A stretch of DNA of 64,000 bases from Propionibacterium sp. GTDB lineage: Bacteria; Actinomycetota; Actinomycetes; Propionibacteriales; Propionibacteriaceae. The notes beneath the pieces are model-generated. The model did no database searches, was not told where the DNA came from, and was given only the letters and a program-made list of their open reading frames with translations. Below are positions 40,411 through 50,138 of the stretch, one piece after another. Positions within the stretch are counted from its first letter, which is position 1, and each line of letters starts with the position of its first letter. The translations under genes were made by a program, and so were the position numbers. Where the stretch lies: assembly GCA_012517405.1 (NCBI GenBank), contig JAAYVB010000017.1:1-64000 (forward strand), in the 5' to 3' direction.

Positions 40411-42969
40411 GTGCGTGCGATTCGACGATTCATAGTCCAGCCCGTGCTCCCGGAGGCGCTGCGGCCCCTCGGGGACCTTGCGCGTAATCTGCGCTGGAGC
40501 TGGCATCCCGACACTCAAGAGGTCTTCCGTGCAGTAGACCCCGACCTTTGGATGAGCACCGGCGGCGATCCGCTCCAGATGCTCTTCCAGGTCAGCCCCG
40601 AACGGCTCGACGTGCTTGCGCGTGACCGCCGCTTCGTCCGTAATCTCGAATTGGTCCGCAACGACCTCACCGAGTACCTCACCGGCGAGCGCTGGTACCA
40701 GACCTGGGCCGCCAACAACCCCCAAGCCCCGCAGGCAATCGGCTACTTCTCTGCCGAGTTCGGTATCTCCAAGGTCTTGCCGCAGTACTCGGGTGGCCTG
40801 GGAATCCTGGCCGGCGATCATCTCAAGGCGGCCTCCGACCTGGGTGTGCCGCTGATCGGTGTCGGTCTGCTCTACCACCACGGCTACTTCATCCAGTCGC
40901 TCAACACCTCCGGCTGGCAGCAGGAGCGCTACCCGCTGCTGGACCCGAACGAGCTGCCGATCACCTTGCTGACCGACGCCGATGGCTCTCCTGTGATGAT
41001 CAAGATCGACGTCCAGGGCCTGCTCGTCCATGCGCAGCTGTGGGTCGCCAGCGTGGGACGCGTCCCGCTGGTGCTGATGGACACCAACCTGGAGATCAAC
41101 AACGAGCGCGAACGGCTGATCACCGACAAGCTTTACGGCGGCGGCACCGACCACCGGCTCGCGCAGGAGGTGCTGCTGGGCATCGGCGGCGTTCGTGCGA
41201 TCCGGGAGTTCTGTCGAGTGACCGGCCATGCCCTGCCCACGGTCTTCCACGCCAACGAAGGCCACGCGGTCTTCATGGGCCTGGAACGCATCCGCGAGCG
41301 GATGACCAACGAGAACGAAACCTTCGATTCGGCGGTGGAGCAGGTCCGCGCCGGCATGCTCTTCACCACTCACACCCCGGTGCCGGCCGGTATCGACCGT
41401 TTCGGCATGGACCAGGTCCGTTCGCAGTTCGCCTCGTTCGCTCCGCTGCCGATCGACCGGATCCTGGGCCTGGGGGCCGAGAACTTCCCGGGCGGGGATC
41501 CGTCCCGGTTCAATATGGCTGTGATGGGGCTGCGGCTGAGCCAGCGAGCCAATGGTGTGTCCGAATTGCACGGTGAGGTCAGCCGGCAGATGTTCCAGCC
41601 GTTGTGGCCCGGATTCGATGTCAGTGAGGTGCCGATCGGATCGGTCACCAACGGCGTTCATGGGCACACCTGGATGCATCCCGAGCTGCAGAAGATCCTC
41701 GAGTCGCCGCTTGACGATGCCGAGGGCATCCTGGACGGCTGGGACTGGAATGCGCTGGACCGCGTCGATGACACCGATATCTGGACGTTGAAGCGCCAGA
41801 TGCGTGGTCAGATGATCTCGATGGCCCGCGAGCGGCTGGCCGCCAGTGCTGCGGCGCGCGGGATGACGTCCGACTGGGTGGCCACAGCGCTCAACCCGCA
41901 CACGCTGACCATTGGTTTCGCGCGGCGTGGTGCGTCCTACAAGCGTTTGACGCTGATGCTGAGCCAGCCCGACCGGCTCAAGGCGCTGCTCAATGACCCG
42001 GAGACCCCGATTCAGATCGTCATCGCCGGCAAGGCGCACCCGGCCGACGACATCGGCAAGGGCCTGATCCAGGAGATGGTGCAGTTCGCCGATCAGGAAG
42101 ATGTTCGCGGCAAGATCGTTTTCCTGCCCGACTACGACATCTCGCTGGCCAAGCCGCTGTACCCGGGTTGCGACGTCTGGCTGAACAATCCGCTGCGCCC
42201 GCTGGAAGCCTGCGGCACCTCGGGTATGAAGGCCGCGATGAACATGGCGTTCAACCTGTCGATTCGTGACGGCTGGTGGGACGAATGGTATGACCCCGAA
42301 TACGGCTGGGCCATCCCATCGATGGAGCTGCTCGGTAATCAGGCCGAACGGGATGCAGCCGAGGCCGAGGCGCTCTACGAGCTCATCGAACGGGAGATCG
42401 TCCCGATGTTCTACACCCGCGACGCCAACGGCATCCCGCTCGCCTGGGTCGCCATGATGCGCTCGACGCTGTCGGGGCTGGGACCGAAGGTGCGGGCTAC
42501 CCGGATGGTGCGCGACTATGTCACCGAGTACTACGCGCCATCGGCGGCATCGGCGGCACGGGTCGCCGACAATGGCACCGCAGAGGAGTTGGCCGCCTGG
42601 AAGCAGAAGGTGCGCGCGGCGTGGCCCGGTGTGGAGGTCGTCCGCGTGGAGTCCCGGCTGCCGGAGACCGTCGAGGTCGGCTCCAGTCACGTCATCGAGG
42701 CGACCGTCCGGCTCAATGGGCTGGCGCCGGCCGATGTGGCGGTCGAACTGGTCAGCGGTGAGGTGGATGCCACCGATGAGCTGCGCAATGTGCAGATCAG
42801 CCGCTTCGAACTGGCCGCCGGAAGCGACCCCGCGGCCGAGAGCGTGCTGTTCACGCTCACCGATGTGAGCAAGGCTGCCGGTCTGATCGGCTACACCGTC
42901 CGCGTGGTGCCTGACAACCCACTGCTGGCGAGCATGGCCGAGATGGGCTTGGCCGCGGTCGCGGAGTAG
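40411..42969 (+). CDS. glgP: Alpha-glucan (glycogen) phosphorylase
   Basis: GlgP releases glucose-1-phosphate from the ends of alpha-1,4-glucan, which Pgm then converts. The 852-residue protein belongs to the alpha-glucan phosphorylase subgroup with an N-terminal DUF3417 region (LPEALRPLGDLARNLRWSWHPDTQEVFRAVD). The GT35 domain has AEFGISKVLPQYSGGLGILAGDHLKAASDLG, VFHANEGHAVF, GSVTNGVHGHTW and the PLP lysine K607 in CGTSGMKAAMN. The C-terminal 130 residues form an extra beta-rich domain. It is divergent from glgE across 116 bases and ends three bases from convergent glgX. Confidence 0.95.
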   Translation: MRAIRRFIVQPVLPEALRPLGDLARNLRWSWHPDTQEVFRAVDPDLWMSTGGDPLQMLFQVSPERLDVLARDRRFVRNLELVRNDLTEYLTGERWYQTWAANNPQAPQAIGYFSAEFGISKVLPQYSGGLGILAGDHLKAASDLGVPLIGVGLLYHHGYFIQSLNTSGWQQERYPLLDPNELPITLLTDADGSPVMIKIDVQGLLVHAQLWVASVGRVPLVLMDTNLEINNERERLITDKLYGGGTDHRLAQEVLLGIGGVRAIREFCRVTGHALPTVFHANEGHAVFMGLERIRERMTNENETFDSAVEQVRAGMLFTTHTPVPAGIDRFGMDQVRSQFASFAPLPIDRILGLGAENFPGGDPSRFNMAVMGLRLSQRANGVSELHGEVSRQMFQPLWPGFDVSEVPIGSVTNGVHGHTWMHPELQKILESPLDDAEGILDGWDWNALDRVDDTDIWTLKRQMRGQMISMARERLAASAAARGMTSDWVATALNPHTLTIGFARRGASYKRLTLMLSQPDRLKALLNDPETPIQIVIAGKAHPADDIGKGLIQEMVQFADQEDVRGKIVFLPDYDISLAKPLYPGCDVWLNNPLRPLEACGTSGMKAAMNMAFNLSIRDGWWDEWYDPEYGWAIPSMELLGNQAERDAAEAEALYELIEREIVPMFYTRDANGIPLAWVAMMRSTLSGLGPKVRATRMVRDYVTEYYAPSAASAARVADNGTAEELAAWKQKVRAAWPGVEVVRVESRLPETVEVGSSHVIEATVRLNGLAPADVAVELVSGEVDATDELRNVQISRFELAAGSDPAAESVLFTLTDVSKAAGLIGYTVRVVPDNPLLASMAEMGLAAVAE

Positions 42970-42972
42970 GCC

Positions 42973-45102
42973 TCAGCGCTTGCTGCCGCGACTCCGAGTG
43001 AGTGACGCGATGGCCCGGCGCAGCGTCTTGGCATCGGAGGGCACTTTGACCTTCATGACCGCGACGGTGCGTCCGGGCAGCGCCATCGAGTCGCCGGGCA
43101 GCAGGCTGATCGTGGGCAACTCACCAGGATCAGCGGTGGAGGAGACGATCTTGTAGTCCCAGCCCCACGGCCCGCCCGGCATGACGATCTGGATGGGATG
43201 CGCCCCGGAGTAGAACCAGATCAGCATGGCCTCGGTGCGGCTCGACAGGTACATGCCGAGCAACCGGCGCCCGTCATCCTGCCAGTCGTGGGCCTGCATC
43301 TCGCCGGAATAGCCGTTCATCCAGGCGAGGTTGTAGCGCTGCAGTGACTGGCCGTGCGCGTCGAGAATCTCACTGCGGTACAGGTAGTCGTCGTAGTTCA
43401 ACAGTCGCGAGTTCGCCCGCAGCTCAGTCAGTTCGCTGGTCAGCTTGGTCAGTTCGGACCACTCCTCGGCCAACTTCCAATCGATCCAGCTGGTGGGGTT
43501 GTCCTGACAGTAGGCATTGTTGTTGCCCAACTGGGTGCGGCCCATTTCATCGCCGGCCGTGATCATCGGGACCCCGCGCGACAGCAGCAGAGTCGCTATC
43601 AGATTGCGCACCTGGCGGTGGCGCAGCGCGTTGATCTCCTCATCGTCGGTCTCGCCCTCCACCCCACAGTTCCACGACCGGTTGTCGTCGGAGCCATCAC
43701 GATTGTGTTCGCCATTGGCCTTGTTGTGTTTGTGGTTGTAGCTGACCAGATCGCGCATGGTGAACCCGTCATGCGCGGTGATGAAGTTGATGCTGGCCGA
43801 CGGCGGACGGTCGGACCCGTCGAACAGATCGGCAGAGCCGCTCAGCCGGGTGGCCAGCTCCTGGACGCCGACCGTGCCGCGCCAGTAGTCGCGCATGAAG
43901 CCGCGATAGCGGTCGTTCCATTCGCTCCAGCCGCGGCCGAATCGTCCGACCTGATAGCCGAACGGTCCCATGTCCCAGGGCTCGGCGATCATCTTGATGT
44001 CGTCGAAGGCCGGATCGTCGGCTATCACGCGTTTGAACGGGTGATTCTGGTCGACATGATGGTGCGAATCACGGATCAGGGTGGTGGCCAGGTCGAACCT
44101 GAATCCGTCGACCCCCATCTCGGTGACCCAGTAGCGCATCGAGTCGAACACCAGCGCCAGCACGGCGGGCTTGGAGGTGTCGAGGGAGTTGCCGCACCCG
44201 GTCACGTCGTAGTCGCTCAGATCGGCGTGCAGCCGGTAGTAATCACGATGGTCGATACCGCGGAAGCACAGCGTCGGCCCGTCGATACCGCCCTCGCAGG
44301 TGTGGTTGTAGACGACATCGAGAATGACCTCGATACCGGCCTCGTGCAGCGCCGACACCATGGCCTTGAATTCGTCGACCTGCTCGCCGGTGGTTCCGAC
44401 CGAACAGTAGGCGCCGTGCGGTGCGAAGAAGCCGAGCGTCGAGTAACCCCAATAGTTGGTCTTGCCGCGCGCGGCAATGGCCGACTCGCTGACGAAGTGG
44501 TGCACCGGCAGCAACTCGATGGCCGTGACACCTAGCTGCTTCAGGTGGTCGATCACGGCCGGATAGGCGACCCCGGCATAGGTGCCGCGCAGATGCTCCG
44601 GCACCTCAGGGTGAAGCCGGGTGAGGCCTTTGACGTGGGCTTCGTAGATCACCGATTGGCTGAGCGGGCGCCGTTTGGCGATGGGCAGCGGCGGTGGAGT
44701 ATGGGACACGACGACCGACAGGGGGACGGCCGCGAAGGAATCGCGTTCGTCCATCACGTGAGAGGCGTCCGGCACATGATCGCGCACCGGACCCCCGTAG
44801 TCGACGCCGCTGGTGATGGCCCGCGCATACGGGTCCACGAGCAGTTTCGCGGGATTGTCGCGCAGCCCGGCGGAAGGATTCCATTCACCGTAGACGCGGT
44901 AGCCGTAGCGCTGCCCGGGCCGCACGTCCAGAACCCGCGCATACCAACTGCCCTCCAGCACCGACATGGGGAAGGTCCGCTGATGCATGTCGGCATCCAG
45001 CAATACCAGCTCGACGGCCTTCGCGCGCGGCGCGGGCAAGCGGAACTCGCAACCCTCGCGAGTCAAATGCGCGCCAGGCAAGCCCGTGGCTCGAGCCGGC
45101 AT
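42973..45102 (-). CDS. glgX: Glycogen debranching enzyme
   Basis: GlgX cleaves alpha-1,6 branches of glycogen shortened by phosphorylase. The 709-residue protein has an N-terminal CBM48 module (about 12-110, with YGYRVYGEWNP) and a GH13_11 barrel with DVVYNHTCEG, GVDGFRFDLATTLIR (nucleophile Asp), MIAEPWDMGPFGYQVGRF (acid Glu) and INFITAHDGFTMRDLVSYNHKHN. GAGGAG precedes the ATG. Its gene converges on glgP, so the two degradative enzymes are encoded tail to tail. Confidence 0.95.
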   Translation of the reverse strand: MPARATGLPGAHLTREGCEFRLPAPRAKAVELVLLDADMHQRTFPMSVLEGSWYARVLDVRPGQRYGYRVYGEWNPSAGLRDNPAKLLVDPYARAITSGVDYGGPVRDHVPDASHVMDERDSFAAVPLSVVVSHTPPPLPIAKRRPLSQSVIYEAHVKGLTRLHPEVPEHLRGTYAGVAYPAVIDHLKQLGVTAIELLPVHHFVSESAIAARGKTNYWGYSTLGFFAPHGAYCSVGTTGEQVDEFKAMVSALHEAGIEVILDVVYNHTCEGGIDGPTLCFRGIDHRDYYRLHADLSDYDVTGCGNSLDTSKPAVLALVFDSMRYWVTEMGVDGFRFDLATTLIRDSHHHVDQNHPFKRVIADDPAFDDIKMIAEPWDMGPFGYQVGRFGRGWSEWNDRYRGFMRDYWRGTVGVQELATRLSGSADLFDGSDRPPSASINFITAHDGFTMRDLVSYNHKHNKANGEHNRDGSDDNRSWNCGVEGETDDEEINALRHRQVRNLIATLLLSRGVPMITAGDEMGRTQLGNNNAYCQDNPTSWIDWKLAEEWSELTKLTSELTELRANSRLLNYDDYLYRSEILDAHGQSLQRYNLAWMNGYSGEMQAHDWQDDGRRLLGMYLSSRTEAMLIWFYSGAHPIQIVMPGGPWGWDYKIVSSTADPGELPTISLLPGDSMALPGRTVAVMKVKVPSDAKTLRRAIASLTRSRGSKR

Positions 45103-45210
45103 ATTGGACTCCTCACCCGACTGTTGTCAGCCGCACTCTGTGCGTCCGGGTGTCAGTCAACTACCCTTGGCGCAAGATGCTACAGCGTTAAACCTGAATG
45201 ATAGGCACTC

Positions 45211-46380
45211 ATGATCGAAATTCGCGACAGACTCACAGCGAAGCCGGTCTATCTTGATCACGCCGCAACCTCGCCGCTGCGTCCGGTGAGTCGCGATGCG
45301 CTCGCCGCCCACGCAGATCTGGTCGGAAACCCGGCCGCGCTGCACGGGGCCGGACGCGCAGCGCGGGCGCTGCTCGAGGACGCTCGCGAGGAACTGGCCG
45401 CTTTACTGGGCGCACGGCCCGACGAGGTGGTCTTCACCTCCGGCGGCAGCGAAGCGGACGCAGCAGCGGTATGGGGGTCGGCGACCCGCTGGGCGGCTGA
45501 TCGACCCGGAATCGTGATCAGCGGGCTCGAGCATCCTGCCGTCCAGTCGGCCCAGGCCCTGCTGGGGCCGCGGGTGCAGCAGACCGGGTTGGACGAGGGT
45601 GGCCACGTGATCATTGATGACGCGATCCGGTTGCTGGCCGGCCACCCGGCCGGCCCGGTCGGCTTGGTCAGCGTGATGCTGGTGAACAGCGAGGTCGGCA
45701 CCGTCCAACCGGTGGCCGACATTGCCGAAGTTACGCACCGAGCGGGCGGCTGGTTCCATACCGACGCGGTGCAGGCCTTCGGTCACTACCCGGTGAATTT
45801 CGCCGAGCTGGACGCCGACCTGCTGTCGGTGTCGGCACACAAGATCGGTGGTCCGGTCGGTATCGGAGCCCTGCTGGTGCGCCGGGGGCTTTCACTGCCG
45901 CCCTACGGGCTGGGCGGCAAGCAGGAGGGTGGGATCCGTTCGGGGACTCAACCCACGGTGCTGGCCGCGGGCTTCGCAGCGGCCGCGCGCCAGACGGTCG
46001 ACGGGCGATCGCAGGAGAGCGAGCGGCTGGCCGGGCTGAAAGCGCAGATCATCGCAGCTGCCCGGCAGATTCCCGGCACCCGGCTGAACGGGACCGGACC
46101 GGCGTCTCCTGCGATCATCAATATCGGTTTCGCGGGCGCCTCTGCCGACGATGTCACGTTCTTGCTCGACCAGCAGCAGATCTGGTGCTCCACGGGCTCG
46201 GCATGCCGGGCCGGCGTCCATGGTCCCAGCGAGGTGCTGCTGGCCATGGGACGAGATGACCGGGCCGCCCGCGAAGGGGTTCGCATCAGCCTCGGCTGGA
46301 CGACGACCCAGGCCGATGTAGATCGGCTGATCGCCGAACTGCCCAGTGCCGTCGCCGGGGCCCGTCGGGTGCCGCGCTGA
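45211..46380 (+). CDS. iscS: Cysteine desulfurase (NifS/IscS family)
   Basis: A 389-residue PLP enzyme that takes sulfur from cysteine as a protein persulfide. Conserved parts are [12 protein letters not shown] (14-25), the PLP lysine K211 in [17 protein letters not shown] and the persulfide cysteine C332 in STGSACRAG. It is followed eight codons later by mnmA, so it most likely supplies sulfur for tRNA thiolation and perhaps Fe-S clusters. There is no ribosome-binding site; AATGAT lies eight bases before the ATG. The 109-base gap to glgX holds divergent promoters. Confidence 0.93.
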   Translation: MIEIRDRLTAKPVYLDHAATSPLRPVSRDALAAHADLVGNPAALHGAGRAARALLEDAREELAALLGARPDEVVFTSGGSEADAAAVWGSATRWAADRPGIVISGLEHPAVQSAQALLGPRVQQTGLDEGGHVIIDDAIRLLAGHPAGPVGLVSVMLVNSEVGTVQPVADIAEVTHRAGGWFHTDAVQAFGHYPVNFAELDADLLSVSAHKIGGPVGIGALLVRRGLSLPPYGLGGKQEGGIRSGTQPTVLAAGFAAAARQTVDGRSQESERLAGLKAQIIAAARQIPGTRLNGTGPASPAIINIGFAGASADDVTFLLDQQQIWCSTGSACRAGVHGPSEVLLAMGRDDRAAREGVRISLGWTTTQADVDRLIAELPSAVAGARRVPR

Positions 46381-46445
46381 GCGACGGATTGCGACCGAAC
46401 CTAGACTGGTTGAGGCGTAAAGCGAAGCAGCGAAGGAGATATCAG

Positions 46446-47537
46446 ATGCGGGTGTTGTCGGCCATGTCGGGTGGCGTCGATTCGTCGGTTGCCACCGCGA
46501 GGCTGATCGCCGCCGGCCACCAGGTCACCGGTGTGCATCTGGCGTTGTCGCGCACCCCGCTCGCCCAGCGGGTCGGCTCGCGTGGGTGCTGTTCGCTGGC
46601 CGATGTGCATGACGCCCGCCGGGTTGCCGACAGGCTGGGTATCGATTTCTATGTCTGGGATTTTTCGGAGCGCTTCGCCGACGATGTGATCGGCGATTTT
46701 CTGGACGAGTACGCCGCCGGACGCACGCCCAACCCGTGCCTTCGGTGCAATGAGCGGATCAAGTTCGCGGCACTGCTCGCCAAGGGTCTTGCGCTGGGCT
46801 ACGACGCGGTCGCCACCGGTCATTACGCCCGGCTGATCGATGGGGATCACGGGCTCGAGCTGTGGCGCTCGCGCGATCCGGGCAAGGATCAGTCCTATGT
46901 GCTGGGGGTGCTCGACCAGTACCAGCTCGCCCATTCGCTGTTTCCCCTGGGCGACTCACTGAAGTCACAGGTGCGTGCCGAGGCTGCCGGACTCGGCCTG
47001 GCGGTGGCTGACAAGCCCGACTCCAACGACATCTGCTTCATCCCCGACGGCAACACCGCAGGCTTCCTGGCCGAGAAGCTGGGGGATGCGCCCGGGGTCA
47101 TCGTCGATGCCGACGGGCGCCGGCTCGGCGAGCATCAGGGCACGTTCCGCTACACCATCGGTCAGCGCAAGGGCCTGAACCTGGGTATCCCGGCCGCCGA
47201 CGGACGCCCCCGTTACGTCATCGGGCTGGACCCCGCGTCCCGGCAGGTGACGGTCGGCTCCGCCGAGGACCTGGCGGTCGATGAACTGAGAGGTATCCGG
47301 CCGACCTGGACCGGTAGCGCCCCCCGTGGACGCTGGCGTGGCAAGGTGCAGGTCAGAGCTCACGGCGAGCCGCGTGATGGGTGGATCAGCATGGAGGACG
47401 AGCAGATCGTGATGCGTCTGGACGAGGGGTACCGAGGGGTGGCACCCGGCCAGTATGCGGTCTGCTACGACGGCGACCGGGTGATCGGCAGTTCGGTCAT
47501 CAGTTCGGCCGTCCGCTCCGCCAACAGGGCGGCCTGA
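46446..47537 (+). CDS. mnmA: tRNA 2-thiouridine synthase
   Basis: MnmA inserts sulfur into U34 of tRNA-Lys, -Glu and -Gln. The 363-residue protein has the ATP-binding PP-loop SGGVDSS (8-14), the catalytic cysteine C98 in NPCLRC, the persulfide cysteine C197 in NDICFIPDG, and the GQRKGL segment. The ATG at 46446 has a strong GAAGGAG; the open frame upstream is not supported. Preceded by iscS (sulfur donor) and overlapping the next gene by one base (TGATG). Confidence 0.95.
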   Translation: MRVLSAMSGGVDSSVATARLIAAGHQVTGVHLALSRTPLAQRVGSRGCCSLADVHDARRVADRLGIDFYVWDFSERFADDVIGDFLDEYAAGRTPNPCLRCNERIKFAALLAKGLALGYDAVATGHYARLIDGDHGLELWRSRDPGKDQSYVLGVLDQYQLAHSLFPLGDSLKSQVRAEAAGLGLAVADKPDSNDICFIPDGNTAGFLAEKLGDAPGVIVDADGRRLGEHQGTFRYTIGQRKGLNLGIPAADGRPRYVIGLDPASRQVTVGSAEDLAVDELRGIRPTWTGSAPRGRWRGKVQVRAHGEPRDGWISMEDEQIVMRLDEGYRGVAPGQYAVCYDGDRVIGSSVISSAVRSANRAA

Positions 47538-48532
47538 TGATCATCACTGCGCTGGGCTCCATGCCCGGACGCGATTTCCGGGAGTCCACCCGGATCGTCG
47601 CCGATCTGCTGCCCGATCTGCTGGCCTGGCCCGAACTGCCCGCCAGGGACGCGTCCTCGGCGATGATCGGGCGAACCCTCGGGCTGCTCGAACAACCCTG
47701 CGAGTTGACCGCCGACGGCTGGCGATTGGCCGCCCGCGCCGATGCGGCGCAGCGGCGCGCCCAACGCTGGTGGAGCAGCGACCTGGACGACATCGAAGAA
47801 CTCACCCAGGACTACGACGGTGCGCTGAAGGTTGCGCTGGCCGGTCCCTGGACGCTGGCCACGTCGGTGCGGCTCGCTCATCCGACCATGACCCACGTTC
47901 TTGCCGACGAGGGGGCCTGCCGCGATCTCACGCAGGCGCTCGCCGAGGCGGTGGCGCAGCTGGCCTCCCGGCTGGTGGCGCGGTTGGGACGGCAGCTCAT
48001 CGTCCAGCTCGACGAGCCGGTCATCGGGGCGGTGCTGGGCGGCACACTGCCGACCTTCTCGGGGCTGCACCGCTATCCAGTGCCCGACCGCGGCGTGGTG
48101 ACCAGCAGCTGGCGCCAGATCGTCTCCGCGGTGCACGCCGTCGAGGGCGTCGACGGCGTCTGGATTCACAGCTGCGGCCAGGGTCTGCCGGTCGACATGG
48201 CGGGCAGGGCCGGGTTCACCGGGCTTTCGCTGGATGCTCGCTATCTCGGCACCGCGGAGCTGGACGCCTGTGGCAACTGGATCAGCGACGGAGGCACCCT
48301 TGCCCTGGGTATCGCCCGCACCGATGAGGTTCGGGTGCCCTCGGCCGACGAATTGACCACCGCGACGGTGCGCATCCTGCGGGCCTTCGAGATGCCGCCG
48401 GAGGTGCTCGGCCCCCAGGTCGTGCTGACCCCGGCCTGTGGACTGGCAGGCTGGCCGGTCGCGTCGGCCGCGCGGCTGCTGACCAATCTGCAGCAGGCCG
48501 GTGGGCTCGTCACCGAACAACTTGCCGGCTGA
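47537..48532 (+). CDS. Short MetE-like protein (methionine synthase / UROD superfamily)
   Basis: A 331-residue TIM-barrel protein equal to about the C-terminal half of cobalamin-independent methionine synthase. It keeps a likely zinc site: VWIHSCGQG gives His and Cys in the H-x-C pattern, and LTPACGLAGW gives the second Cys. The N-terminal folate-binding half of classical MetE is missing. Similar proteins sit next to mnmA in mycobacteria and are annotated methionine synthase without proof. The methyl donor and the reaction are unknown. The ATG overlaps the mnmA stop by one base, so it is co-translated. Confidence 0.72.
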   Translation: MIITALGSMPGRDFRESTRIVADLLPDLLAWPELPARDASSAMIGRTLGLLEQPCELTADGWRLAARADAAQRRAQRWWSSDLDDIEELTQDYDGALKVALAGPWTLATSVRLAHPTMTHVLADEGACRDLTQALAEAVAQLASRLVARLGRQLIVQLDEPVIGAVLGGTLPTFSGLHRYPVPDRGVVTSSWRQIVSAVHAVEGVDGVWIHSCGQGLPVDMAGRAGFTGLSLDARYLGTAELDACGNWISDGGTLALGIARTDEVRVPSADELTTATVRILRAFEMPPEVLGPQVVLTPACGLAGWPVASAARLLTNLQQAGGLVTEQLAG

Positions 48533-48539
48533 CGCCCAG

Positions 48540-48545
48540 TACCAT
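48540..48545 (+). promoter_or_regulatory. -10-like hexamer directly before the 79-residue membrane protein gene (leaderless start)
   Basis: TACCAT lies seven bases before the ATG at 48553; no Shine-Dalgarno sequence is present. Confidence 0.4.
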
Positions 48546-48552
48546 CGACACC

Positions 48553-48792
48553 ATGCGGTTCAAGTCCATCGTGAACAGGCTGAGCGTCATCTTCAGCGAC
48601 CTCAACCTCAACTCCGACATCCCGGTGCGGGTACAGCCGAAGGTGGGCGAGTGGGGGCCGCAGCACGTCCCGACCACCAAACAGAAGAAGCGTGTCCGCT
48701 TCACCGTCACCGGGATCTTCTCCGCGGTCGTGGTCGCTCTGTTCCTGCTGGGCAACTACTTCTACAAGATCCTGATGGGGATCACGGCCTGA
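48553..48792 (+). CDS. Small single-span membrane protein of unknown function
   Basis: A 79-residue protein: about 45 polar residues (with DIPVRVQPKVGEWGPQ), a lysine/arginine patch (KQKKRVR), then one hydrophobic span at about 52-73. The positive patch before the span suggests an N-in, C-out orientation. No family was recognised. Coding status is supported by the TACCAT hexamer at leaderless distance, by its fit between neighbours, and by codon use; it remains a modest call. Confidence 0.5.
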   Translation: MRFKSIVNRLSVIFSDLNLNSDIPVRVQPKVGEWGPQHVPTTKQKKRVRFTVTGIFSAVVVALFLLGNYFYKILMGITA

Positions 48793-48822
48793 GACCGGCC
48801 GGTCGGCGCGATGCGGCCGAGC

Positions 48823-49326
48823 TCACGAGAACCGCTGGAAGACCCCGGTGACGGCGAGACCGACCACCACATAGCGGGTGATGAAGCCCAGCGTCATGAA
48901 GATCGAGAAGACCGCGAAGTTCGCCTTGGTGGTCGCCGCCAGGATCGTGGTGGGATAGTTCGGCGGTACGCTGACCGATCCGGACAAGAAGACGCCCAGC
49001 GGCCCCCATCGCGGATGCTCGACCAGTGCGATTCCCCACCTCATCACACGAGCCCAGCGGTAGCGCCAGGTTCCCGGTTGGGGTTCGGGACGCGACAGCA
49101 GCTTGCGATGCAGCACCGGCAGCCGCTTGGCCTGCCGGACGACCTGAAAGAGGATCATCTTGCCCACGCCCTGGCCGAGCCCCAGGCAGATGCCCGCTTC
49201 GACCGGGCCGATGAGATGGGTGGCGATCGCGGCGACGACGAACGCCTCGCCGTTGATCACCGGGATGAGCGAGCCCAGTAGGCCGTAGCCGAACGCCAGT
49301 AGCAGTTGCCACCAGACATTGCTCAT
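48823..49326 (-). CDS. VTT/DedA-type small membrane protein
   Basis: A 167-residue membrane protein with about four spans. The re-entrant segment LLGSLIPVINGEAFVVAAIATHL and the paired LGQGVGKMILFQVVRQ and VSVPPNYPTTILAATTKANFAVF resemble the VTT (DedA, SNARE-associated) and COG2426-type small transporters. DedA proteins affect lipid flipping and envelope homeostasis, but this one is short and its substrate is unknown. It lies 16 bases downstream of the ACT-domain gene on the same strand. Confidence 0.6.
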   Translation of the reverse strand: MSNVWWQLLLAFGYGLLGSLIPVINGEAFVVAAIATHLIGPVEAGICLGLGQGVGKMILFQVVRQAKRLPVLHRKLLSRPEPQPGTWRYRWARVMRWGIALVEHPRWGPLGVFLSGSVSVPPNYPTTILAATTKANFAVFSIFMTLGFITRYVVVGLAVTGVFQRFS

Positions 49327-49342
49327 GCCACCAGCATGTCAG

Positions 49343-50020
49343 CTATTCGTCCGCAGGATGGGTTGGCGGGCCGGCCAGTCCGCCGTCGGCGACCGAACCC
49401 CTGGTGAGCCGGACGAGATGGTGCAGCCGGTAGAGCTCGGATTCGAGGAAGTCGGGTCCGCCGTGCCGGGCAGCCACCAGCAGACGGTCCTTGCCGGCAG
49501 GTATGACCGCCAGCGCGACCGAACCCCAGCCCGGCAGCCAGGCCTCCGACATCTCCGAGAAATGCTCGGTGGTGAACGGCTCGAGTGCGGCGATCTGATC
49601 GGCACCCAGCTGTGGCGCATTCTCGGTGCCCATCAAGATCTTCTGCTCCTGGACCCCGACCACTGCAGCCCACTGGGCATGGAAGACCTGGGGAACCCGC
49701 TCCAGCAAGACCTCGAGGGCGCGGTCGCGATTGTCGCCGATCTCGCTGGCAATGGCGACGTCCGACTCGATGCCATAGCCGTCGGGGTACCGGGAAAGCC
49801 ACAGCACCTGCACACCTTCGAGTTGCAGGCAGGCCGACACGAGGTCCTCGGGCAGCGTGTCCGAGGACAACTGCAGCAGAAAATCGTCGATGACAGTCTG
49901 CGATGAAGTCTTGTCGACGACCTCGATCAGATGGATATCCGCACCCACCGATCCGATAGCGGTGGCCACCTGACCGAGGGCGCCGGAGCGGTCAGGCATC
50001 TGGATTCGAAGCAAGAACAT
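49343..50020 (-). CDS. ACT-domain protein
   Basis: A 225-residue protein. Residues 1-75 (MFLLRIQMPDRSGALGQVATAIGSVGADIHLIEVV) form an ACT ligand-binding domain. The remainder (about 85-215) is a mixed alpha-beta region with RALEVLLERVPQVFHAQWAAVVG that resembles a GAF-like sensor, though this is weak. No catalytic or DNA-binding motif is seen, so an amino-acid-sensing regulator is likely. Start taken at MFLLRIQ; a frame extension of 11 residues has no support. Similar proteins are widespread and uncharacterised in Actinobacteria. Confidence 0.65.
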   Translation of the reverse strand: MFLLRIQMPDRSGALGQVATAIGSVGADIHLIEVVDKTSSQTVIDDFLLQLSSDTLPEDLVSACLQLEGVQVLWLSRYPDGYGIESDVAIASEIGDNRDRALEVLLERVPQVFHAQWAAVVGVQEQKILMGTENAPQLGADQIAALEPFTTEHFSEMSEAWLPGWGSVALAVIPAGKDRLLVAARHGGPDFLESELYRLHHLVRLTRGSVADGGLAGPPTHPADE

Positions 50021-50065
50021 GGTATCAGTCTGCCAACCGGCCAAACCGGCCACGAATCGGACGTG

Positions 50066-50094
50066 TTTCGATCACATGACATTGCATCTACTAT
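50066..50094 (+). promoter_or_regulatory. Candidate promoter of the sugar transporter gene
   Basis: TTTCGA (50066-50071) and TACTAT (50089-50094) are spaced by 17 bases, with about 38 bases of leader before the ATG that has an AGGAGGA ribosome-binding site. Confidence 0.33.
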
Positions 50095-50138
50095 GTTGCA
50101 GCGGAGCCACCAGGGCTTCAGCTAGGAGGAACGGTCGG

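Noticed and set aside
46389-46445. An N-terminal extension of mnmA ([10 protein letters not shown]...)
   Set aside because: The conserved protein begins [14 protein letters not shown] at 46446, right after a strong GAAGGAG; the extension overlaps that ribosome-binding site.
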